Part shown: piece by piece, positions 1 to 5,140 of the stretch
Numbering within the stretch: position 1 is the first letter of the stretch
How the letters are laid out: every line of letters starts with the position of its first letter
NCBI GenBank assembly: GCA_002071245.1
Contig: MWEV01000090.1
Location: 1 to 7,151, forward strand
Reading direction: 5' to 3'
Length of the DNA: 7,151 bases
Source: Deltaproteobacteria bacterium ADurb.Bin026
Lineage (GTDB): Bacteria > Desulfobacterota > Syntrophorhabdia > Syntrophorhabdales > Syntrophorhabdaceae
Program-made: the position numbers and the translations under genes
Notes under the pieces: model-generated
Databases searched by the model: none
Seen by the model: the letters and a program-made list of their open reading frames with translations, nothing else
Told to the model about the DNA's origin: nothing

Positions 1-9
1 GAAACATAT

Positions 10-38
10 CTGTAAAGTAACATAAATCCTGATACAAT
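10..38 (+). promoter_or_regulatory. Possible extended -10 promoter for the DRTGG/ATPase genes
   Basis: TACAAT at 33-38 matches the -10 consensus at five of six bases and is preceded by TG one base upstream (30-31), the extended -10 arrangement. Seventeen bases further up is a poor -35, CTGTAA (10-15, three of six matches). Transcription would start near 45 and leave a leader of about 65 nt before the GTG at 110. Such sites arise easily by chance in AT-rich DNA, so this is only a candidate. A second pair, TTGATT (60-65) and TATTAT (85-90), has a 19-nt spacer and would leave almost no leader, so it is less likely. Confidence 0.25.
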
Positions 39-57
39 CTAATTTGTTCTAATTTAT
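38..57 (+). repeat. Two-copy 10-bp tandem repeat in the leader
   Basis: TCTAATTTGT (38-47) is followed directly by TCTAATTTAT (48-57), nine of ten bases identical. The spacing is about one helical turn, which would suit a regulator binding side by side. It overlaps the end of the candidate -10 box and covers its predicted start site. The low sequence complexity means chance is a real alternative. Confidence 0.4.
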
Positions 58-96
58 GGTTGATTATTAATCCTTTTTTTGTCATATTATAGCCCA

Positions 97-104
97 AAAG
101 GAGA
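97..104 (+). promoter_or_regulatory. Ribosome binding site supporting a GTG start
   Basis: AAAGGAGA, with core AGGAG at 99-103, lies 6 nt before the GTG at 110. It is strong and well spaced, and it fixes GTG rather than an ATG further inside as the start of the first gene. Confidence 0.75.
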
Positions 105-109
105 ATCCA

Positions 110-484
110 GTGACACTACGTGAGGTTAAAGAGATACTTAATGCGGAGGTTTATGTCGGCTATGACCAGTTAGGCATGGAGGTGAAAACTGCTTTTGGTG
201 CTGATCTGATGAGTGATGTCCTTGCTTTTGCAAAAGCAGGTAGTCTTCTACTTACAGGACTAACAAATCCTCAGATTGTTCGCACATCTGATGTTCTCGA
301 TATTGCAGCCATCATTATAGTGCGTGGAAAGCGTCCTTTGCCTGAAACCATTAGACTCGCCGAAGAGCTGAAAATCCCTATCTTAGGTACAAAATATATT
401 CTCTTCGAAACCGCCGGTAGGCTATACGAAAAAGGGATTGTTGGTTGCGTTGAAACAGTCGGCAAAACAAACGAATCAAATTGA
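110..484 (+). CDS. Stand-alone DRTGG-family domain protein
   Basis: This is a small soluble protein of 124 residues with no signal peptide or membrane segment. It resembles the single-domain DRTGG proteins of anaerobic bacteria. The recognisable part is the C-terminal half: LLLTGLTNPQIVRTSDVLD at about 46-64, a hydrophobic strand followed by VRGKRP (about 71-76), then a helix and the segment IPILGTKY with FETAGRLYEKG near 89-109. The DRTGG motif that names the family is not present, as is common in these short members. The domain is known as an add-on in phosphotransacetylases and CBS-domain proteins, where it is thought to be regulatory. No catalytic residues are evident. It starts with GTG behind a good ribosome binding site and overlaps the next gene by 47 nt, so the two are almost certainly co-expressed. 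In hydrogenase clusters of clostridia and related anaerobes I recall the same pair side by side. A ligand-sensing or partner-binding role with the following ATPase is an inference; the molecular function is unknown. Confidence 0.8.
   Translation: MTLREVKEILNAEVYVGYDQLGMEVKTAFGADLMSDVLAFAKAGSLLLTGLTNPQIVRTSDVLDIAAIIIVRGKRPLPETIRLAEELKIPILGTKYILFETAGRLYEKGIVGCVETVGKTNESN
432..441 (+). promoter_or_regulatory. Shine-Dalgarno inside the DRTGG gene for the overlapping ATPase gene
   Basis: AAGGG at 432-436 lies within the upstream coding region, just ahead of a cluster of in-frame TTG codons at 438, 441 and 450. It is too close to 438, well placed for 441 (5 nt from AAGG), and 14 nt from 450. No ATG occurs in frame before residue 48, so a TTG start is likely. 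Confidence 0.4.
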
Positions 485-905
485 AAATATAATCTTTGAG
501 AAATCATTTCCAGTAGAGGGCAAAACTTTTAAAAATGCAGGAAATGTCTCCACACAAGTCAAAGCCATCCTACAAGAAATGTTTTTACCAGCGGAAGAGA
601 TCAGGCGTGCTGCCATAGTTACATATGAAGCTGAAATAAATATATGCTCTTATGCAGAACATGGTGTCATAACCCTGCGGTTAACACCTGAAAAAATCAT
701 TATAGACTCAACTGATAAAGGACAGGGCATAGCTGATATTAAGTTGGCCATGGAAGAAGGATATTCGACAGCTACAAGAAAGATATGGCAAATGGGTTTC
801 GGTGCGGGCATGGGATTATCAAATATGAAAAAATATTCAGACTCCTTTGAAATATCCTCTGAAGTGGGAATAGGCACAAACATTAGGATGATGATTAATA
901 TATAA
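438..905 (+). CDS. Anti-sigma-factor-like (RsbW-type) GHKL ATPase/serine kinase
   Basis: This is a soluble single-domain ATPase of the histidine-kinase-like fold, up to 155 residues. The N box is E64-x3-N68 within TYEAEIN, the G1 box is DKGQG (93-97), and the G2 box is GFGAGMGLSN (120-129), followed by KKYSDSFEI and a GxGT element near 144-147. There is no DHp helix or phospho-accepting histidine, so it is not a sensor kinase. RsbW/SpoIIAB relatives phosphorylate STAS-domain antagonists and bind sigma factors, but no STAS or sigma gene is visible here. The GAGMGLSN and EEGYSTA motifs fit the subgroup I recall beside DRTGG proteins in hydrogenase clusters. The start is not resolved: TTG 438 is the outermost, while TTG 441 has better Shine-Dalgarno spacing. 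Homology begins near FPVEG (about 24), consistent with any of these. The 47-nt overlap with the upstream gene implies translational coupling. Its substrate is unknown. Confidence 0.83.
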   Translation: MLVALKQSAKQTNQIENIIFEKSFPVEGKTFKNAGNVSTQVKAILQEMFLPAEEIRRAAIVTYEAEINICSYAEHGVITLRLTPEKIIIDSTDKGQGIADIKLAMEEGYSTATRKIWQMGFGAGMGLSNMKKYSDSFEISSEVGIGTNIRMMINI

Positions 906-964
906 GGCATAACCTTGCTTATCTGTTGTAATATTTTTTTTAATTTGAGAGGTGGAATCAGTAT

Positions 965-2308
965 ATGAGGATTATCATTGTAGGTGGTGGTGAGGTTGGT
1001 TTTTACCTTGCACAGAGATTATCTCTCGAAAAACACGAACTAACCGTCATTGAAATGGATATAGACAAATGCGAGAAAATACGAAATGCCCTTGACATAA
1101 TGGTAATCGAAGGAAATGGCGCAAGCCAGGAGGTATTAAAAGAGGCTGGCATTGATGAAACTGACATGATAATAGGCGCATCAGGCGCTGACGAAATAAA
1201 TATCTTTGCATGTATGATTGCAGCAAAATACAATGTAAAATTGAAAGCTGCAAGGGTAAGAAGCCCTGAATATTACAGTAGTAATTCCATATTCAAACCG
1301 GGTGAACTTGGGGTAGACCTTTTCATACATCCTGAGGAAGAAGTTGCCGAGGAGATTCTGCGTTTGCTGATGCGTGCAACAGCCACAGAAATCATAGAGT
1401 TTGAAAAAGGAAAGATGTTAGTTGTAGGTATCAAACTTGACAAAAGGTGTCCCTATTTAAATAAACAACTCAAAGAAATGGGGACCGAAGAGTTGAGAAA
1501 AAAGTTCAGAGTCGTAGCAATACTGAAAAACAACAAAACCATCATACCCACAGGCGAAGACTATATTAACAACAATGATCATCTGTTTGTAGCGACCAGA
1601 ATTGAACATCTAACAGACCTTCTTAAGATGACAGGCAAAGAAGAACAGCGGCTTGACAAAATAATGGTTTTGGGCGGTGGCAAGATAGGACGAAGCGTTG
1701 TCCGAGGTCTTGAGAAAAAAAATAAAAAGGTCACCCTCATCGAAGTAAACAAGGAAAAATCGAGAAAAGTGGCATGTGAGTTTGAAAAGACAATGGTGGT
1801 TCAGGCAGATGGCACAGAGATAGATCTTCTTGCAAAGGAAGGGATACTCGAAATGGATGCCTTTGTAGCAGTTACATCAGACGATGAAAAAAATATCATA
1901 TCATGCCTTCTTGCAAGACATTTAGGTATACAAAAGACAATCTCTCTAGTAAACAAAATAGACTATATGCCTCTCATGCCAGTTATTGGTATAGATTCTA
2001 CGGTCAACGTGCGACTATCTACGGCAAACGCCATTCTTCGTCTGATAAGGAGAGGTCATATACTTTCGGTGGTTTCTTTTCATGGTATAGAAGCCGAAGG
2101 AATTGAATTTGAGATTAAAGAAAAGGGAAAGATAACAGACAAGCCCTTAAGCAAAATAAAACTGCCTGAAGGCTCTGTTATTGCCTTTATAGTAAGACAT
2201 GGTGAGTCGTTTGTGCCACATGGAAACAGCGTCATAAAGCAAGGTGACAGGGTTATTGTTTTTGCTCTGCCTCAAGCTGTTCCAGAACTTGAACGAAAAT
2301 TTTCATAA
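965..2308 (+). CDS. trkA: Trk system potassium uptake protein TrkA, NAD-binding regulatory subunit
   Basis: TrkA is the cytoplasmic peripheral subunit that forms a ring under TrkH and gates potassium uptake in response to bound nucleotides (NAD(H), ATP/ADP). At 447 residues it has the double architecture of the family; E. coli TrkA is 458. First RCK_N Rossmann domain: GGGEVG at 7-12 and the strand-2 acid E30 in VIEMD. First RCK_C domain: about 141-222. Second RCK_N: GGGKIG at 237-242 with acid E260 in LIEVN. Second RCK_C: about 365-447. Both glycine loops and both acids are intact, so both halves should bind dinucleotide. The ATG at 965 follows GAGGTGG (949-955) and gives the usual MRIIIVGGG beginning. 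trkH follows after 16 nt, so the two form one transcription unit. The 59 nt upstream show no convincing promoter or terminator, so read-through from the DRTGG/ATPase genes is possible. Confidence 0.96.
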   Translation: MRIIIVGGGEVGFYLAQRLSLEKHELTVIEMDIDKCEKIRNALDIMVIEGNGASQEVLKEAGIDETDMIIGASGADEINIFACMIAAKYNVKLKAARVRSPEYYSSNSIFKPGELGVDLFIHPEEEVAEEILRLLMRATATEIIEFEKGKMLVVGIKLDKRCPYLNKQLKEMGTEELRKKFRVVAILKNNKTIIPTGEDYINNNDHLFVATRIEHLTDLLKMTGKEEQRLDKIMVLGGGKIGRSVVRGLEKKNKKVTLIEVNKEKSRKVACEFEKTMVVQADGTEIDLLAKEGILEMDAFVAVTSDDEKNIISCLLARHLGIQKTISLVNKIDYMPLMPVIGIDSTVNVRLSTANAILRLIRRGHILSVVSFHGIEAEGIEFEIKEKGKITDKPLSKIKLPEGSVIAFIVRHGESFVPHGNSVIKQGDRVIVFALPQAVPELERKFS

Positions 2309-2311
2309 TCG

Positions 2312-2318
2312 TAGGTGA
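2312..2318 (+). promoter_or_regulatory. Ribosome binding site deciding a TTG start for trkH
   Basis: TAGGTGA lies in the 16-nt trkA-trkH gap, with AGGTGA (2313-2318) 6 nt from the TTG at 2325. It pairs with the 5' part of the anti-Shine-Dalgarno sequence. No in-frame ATG nearby would give a TrkH with a complete first membrane helix, so TTG is the supported start. Confidence 0.65.
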
Positions 2319-2324
2319 CCATTT

Positions 2325-3764
2325 TTGAAAGCGACCAATGTTTTGTATGTGTTAACAAGGCTATGTTTAATAAATGCAGCATGTTTTTTTATTCCCCTCG
2401 CCTTTTCTTTTTACCATAAAGATGGTCAAACCTACCTGCTTATATTTCATATTGCAGGACTAGCGCTCCTTGGGCTGCCGTCAGTTTTCTTAAAGTCACA
2501 ACCTTCTGAGCTTTCAATACGTGACGGTTTTCTCACAGTTTCTCTTGCATGGATATGTCTTGCAACTTTTGGTTCAATGCCCTTCGTTATTTCTGGCTCC
2601 ATCCCCAGTTTTACAAATGCATTCTTTGAGACCATGTCTGGATTTACAACAACAGGTGCATCGATACTAACAGACGTAGAAATTCTTCCAAAAAGCCTGC
2701 AAATATGGCGTCATATGACCCAGTGGCTCGGAGGCATGGGCATAATAGCTCTTGCTGTTGCCGTATTTCCTTTTCTCGGCGTTGGCGGTGTCCAATTGTT
2801 CAAGGCAGAGGTACCTGGTCCAACCAAAGACAAAATTTCTCCTCGAATAAGTAAAACAGCAAAAATCCTATGGTCGATTTATCTATTACTGACCATAATA
2901 CAGGTGTTGCTTCTTATAATTGGAGGGCTTTCTTTTTTCGATGCCACATGCATAACCTTTGCCACAATGGCGACAGGAGGCTTTGCGCCTTTAAATGCAA
3001 GCGTTGCAGGATATCCTTCACTATATATACAGTATGTGATTGTAATCTTTATGTTTATCGCAGCAACCAATTTCAGCCTTCATTTTTGGGCGCTAAAGGG
3101 AAATCCTATCAGATATTTTCGTAATACTGAATTTCTCTTTTTCGTGTGTGTTATAATTTGTGCCTTTATCTCAATAGCATCCATAAGATTACTTTATGGA
3201 TCGATCTTTTCTGAAGAATTACTCAGAAGCTCAATTTTTCAGACGGTATCGATCATATCGACAACAGGATTTGTGACACAAGATTATGAGCTTTGGCCTT
3301 TTGCAACACAGTTTATCCTGCTTTTGCTTATGTTTTTCGGTGGTTGTGCTGGTTCTACAGGTGGAGGCATTAAAAGCATTCGCGTATATGTGCTTTTCAA
3401 GTATCTTGCGTCAGAGATAAAGAGGTTGTTCTATCCAAGAGGTGTTTTCCCTATAAAAATTCAAAAGACAATGATACCAGAGAATACAGTAACAAATATA
3501 ATCGCTTTCATAGTCCTTTATTTACTTATCTTTGCAAGCGGTGTATTTGCATTAACAATACTTGGTGAAAACATCGATACAGCCATCGGGGCTGTTGCTT
3601 CAACACTTGGAAACGTAGGCCCGGGACTTGGAAATGTAGGACCTGTTGAAAACTACTCCGGCATCTCAGTTACAGGCAAATGGATATTATCTTTTCTTAT
3701 GATGACCGGCAGGCTCGAGATATATACGGTGATCGTCCTGTTTATGCCTGATTTTTGGAGATAA
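2325..3764 (+). CDS. trkH: Trk system potassium uptake protein TrkH, membrane translocating subunit
   Basis: TrkH is the inner-membrane subunit of the Trk potassium uptake system and works as a dimer with a TrkA ring. At 479 residues it is close to E. coli TrkH (483) and is very hydrophobic throughout. The four pore-loop filter segments of the superfamily are visible: TTTGAS at 108-113, ATGGF at 216-220, STTGF at 312-316 and TLGNVGPG at 427-434. Each has its potassium-coordinating glycine. The intramembrane gating loop after the third repeat is present as GCAGSTGGGIKSIR (340-353), as is the C-terminal signature GRLEIYTV (462-469). The N-terminal pair of extra helices (about 8-30 and 37-56) marks TrkH rather than the shorter KtrB. 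It starts with TTG behind AGGTGA. It is cotranscribed with trkA, whose stop is 16 nt upstream, and its stop lies only 14 nt from the stop of the convergent response regulator gene. Confidence 0.96.
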   Translation: MKATNVLYVLTRLCLINAACFFIPLAFSFYHKDGQTYLLIFHIAGLALLGLPSVFLKSQPSELSIRDGFLTVSLAWICLATFGSMPFVISGSIPSFTNAFFETMSGFTTTGASILTDVEILPKSLQIWRHMTQWLGGMGIIALAVAVFPFLGVGGVQLFKAEVPGPTKDKISPRISKTAKILWSIYLLLTIIQVLLLIIGGLSFFDATCITFATMATGGFAPLNASVAGYPSLYIQYVIVIFMFIAATNFSLHFWALKGNPIRYFRNTEFLFFVCVIICAFISIASIRLLYGSIFSEELLRSSIFQTVSIISTTGFVTQDYELWPFATQFILLLLMFFGGCAGSTGGGIKSIRVYVLFKYLASEIKRLFYPRGVFPIKIQKTMIPENTVTNIIAFIVLYLLIFASGVFALTILGENIDTAIGAVASTLGNVGPGLGNVGPVENYSGISVTGKWILSFLMMTGRLEIYTVIVLFMPDFWR

Positions 3765-3778
3765 ATCGTTTCAACTAA

Positions 3779-5140
3779 TTAATCTTCTGTCCTTTTTTTC
3801 GTTTTTGAGATAAGACTTATCCTCGAAATACCAAGTATCTGTGCCGCCCTCGTCTTGTTGCCTCCGGTATAATCAAGAATCCTTCTGATATGTTCATCTT
3901 CAATTTCCTTGAGTGTTTTCAATGGTACGTCGGTCGATCCTCCATCACCGAATCCTTCATTTTCAAAGAAATAATTCGGAAGAGATTTCTTTTTCAATTC
4001 ATTTGATGATTCCACAATAACGGCGCTATTGATGATATTCATCAATTCTCTTATATTGCCCGGGTAATCATACTGAGTAAGGCATTTCATTGCACTGTCT
4101 GAAATCTTCTCAATCTTCTTGTTGTTGGTCTGACAAAATATACGAAGGAAATGATAAGAGAGGATCGGGATATCTCCAGTTCTTTCCCTTAACGGAGGGA
4201 GATAGACTGAATTGATGTTAAGACGATAGAAGAGGTCTTTCCTGAAATTGCCTTGTTTCATCTCCTCATGAAGATTCTTATTCGTAGCAGCAATAATACG
4301 AACATCAACTTTCAGATTTCTTGTTGACCCAAGACGAAAGAATTCGCCCTCCTGAAGCACACGAAGCAGTTTTACTTGAATAGGCAAAGCCAATTCCCCT
4401 ATCTCATCAAGAAACAGGGTTCCCTTGTCTGCCTCTTCCAGAAAACCCCTCTTATTGGAAATTGCACCGGTAAATGCGCCTTGGTTATATCCGAAAAACT
4501 CAGACGCAAATAGTTCGTTTGCAAATGAACCCGCATTCACAGCAACAAAACGTTGCCCATTGCGCTTGCTTATTCTGTGTATTGCCCGTGCAATCAGTTC
4601 CTTTCCGGTTCCGCTTTCTCCCCATATAAGAACACTATTATCGCTTAACGCCATTTTTTCTACCATTGCAAATATCTCACGCATCTTGCTATCCTGCGTA
4701 ACAATCTCTTTAAAGGCCTCTTTAAATCTTCGATCGGCTGCTGTTGTCAACTCTGCTTCTATATTTTTTGATGCCCTTCTTTGTTCAAGCGTTGTATGCA
4801 TGAGATTCAAAAGGCGATCGTTATCAACGGGTTTTGTCAAATACTCAAGAGCACCAAGCTTCATTGCGGCCACAGCGAGACTTACATCCTCTACGCCTGT
4901 AAGGACTACAGTTTCAATATCAATGCCTTCTTCGTTGATTCTCTTAAGTATGTCAAGTCCTGTAACATTGGGCATATCCATATCGAGAAGCAATAGGTCA
5001 TATGCACCGGTTTTAATCATATCAATAGCCTTTGTGCTGTTTGACAGTGTCGTCACATCAAAGGTGCCGGCTTGTAGAAGAAATATATTAAGATAATTCA
5101 ACACCGCCTGATCGTCATCTACTACAAGAATCTTATCCAT
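3779..5140 (-). CDS. Sigma-54-dependent response regulator, NtrC family
   Basis: This is a three-domain transcription activator of 453 residues that, once phosphorylated, hydrolyses ATP to remodel sigma-54 RNA polymerase. Receiver domain (about 3-117): acidic pocket DDD at 8-10, phospho-acceptor D53 in LLDMDMP, T81 and K103 (YLTKP). AAA+ domain (about 146-375): Walker A GESGTGKE (174-181), the sigma-54 contact loop GAFTGA (221-226), Walker B LFLDEIGE with D245 and E246, arginine-finger region FRKDLFYRL (R300, R306) and sensor II R364 in GNIREL. A glycine-rich linker leads to a C-terminal Fis-type helix-turn-helix (about 410-449, NKTRAAQILGISRISLISK). All residues needed for activity are present. 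The start is set at ATG 5140, which overlaps the kinase stop (TGATG); a TTG three bases earlier sits only 1 nt from the Shine-Dalgarno. Its partner is the adjacent kinase. Target promoters are unknown. Confidence 0.94.
   Translation of the reverse strand: MDKILVVDDDQAVLNYLNIFLLQAGTFDVTTLSNSTKAIDMIKTGAYDLLLLDMDMPNVTGLDILKRINEEGIDIETVVLTGVEDVSLAVAAMKLGALEYLTKPVDNDRLLNLMHTTLEQRRASKNIEAELTTAADRRFKEAFKEIVTQDSKMREIFAMVEKMALSDNSVLIWGESGTGKELIARAIHRISKRNGQRFVAVNAGSFANELFASEFFGYNQGAFTGAISNKRGFLEEADKGTLFLDEIGELALPIQVKLLRVLQEGEFFRLGSTRNLKVDVRIIAATNKNLHEEMKQGNFRKDLFYRLNINSVYLPPLRERTGDIPILSYHFLRIFCQTNNKKIEKISDSAMKCLTQYDYPGNIRELMNIINSAVIVESSNELKKKSLPNYFFENEGFGDGGSTDVPLKTLKEIEDEHIRRILDYTGGNKTRAAQILGISRISLISKTKKRTED

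Noticed and set aside
271..507. A 78-codon frame on the minus strand opposite the DRTGG gene
   Set aside because: It is antisense to a recognisable gene and has no clear ribosome binding site or family resemblance.
902..941. Possible terminator between the ATPase gene and trkA: ATAAG/CTTAT hairpin followed by eight T
   Set aside because: The stem is short, AT-rich and interrupted by a bulge, and the T-run begins about 11 nt after it rather than directly. It is not a credible intrinsic terminator.
916..944. Possible trkA promoter, TTGCTT-N17-TTTAAT
   Set aside because: The -35 matches at only three positions, and transcription would begin at the ribosome binding site itself.
3605..3640. Near-identical 15-bp repeat (ACTTGGAAAYGTAGG) within trkH
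   Set aside because: It encodes the repeated LGNVGP of the fourth filter segment, a known feature of TrkH proteins, so protein constraint explains it.
3809..3821. Perfect palindrome GATAAGACTTATC near the end of the response regulator gene
   Set aside because: It is coding, has a one-base centre, and the T-run on the + strand precedes it rather than following. Neither strand gives a terminator, and a lone copy does not make an operator.
4425..5096. A 223-codon open frame on the + strand opposite the response regulator
   Set aside because: It lies wholly antisense to well-conserved receiver and AAA+ coding sequence, has a serine-rich low-information product, and has no supporting homology. 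It is a shadow frame.
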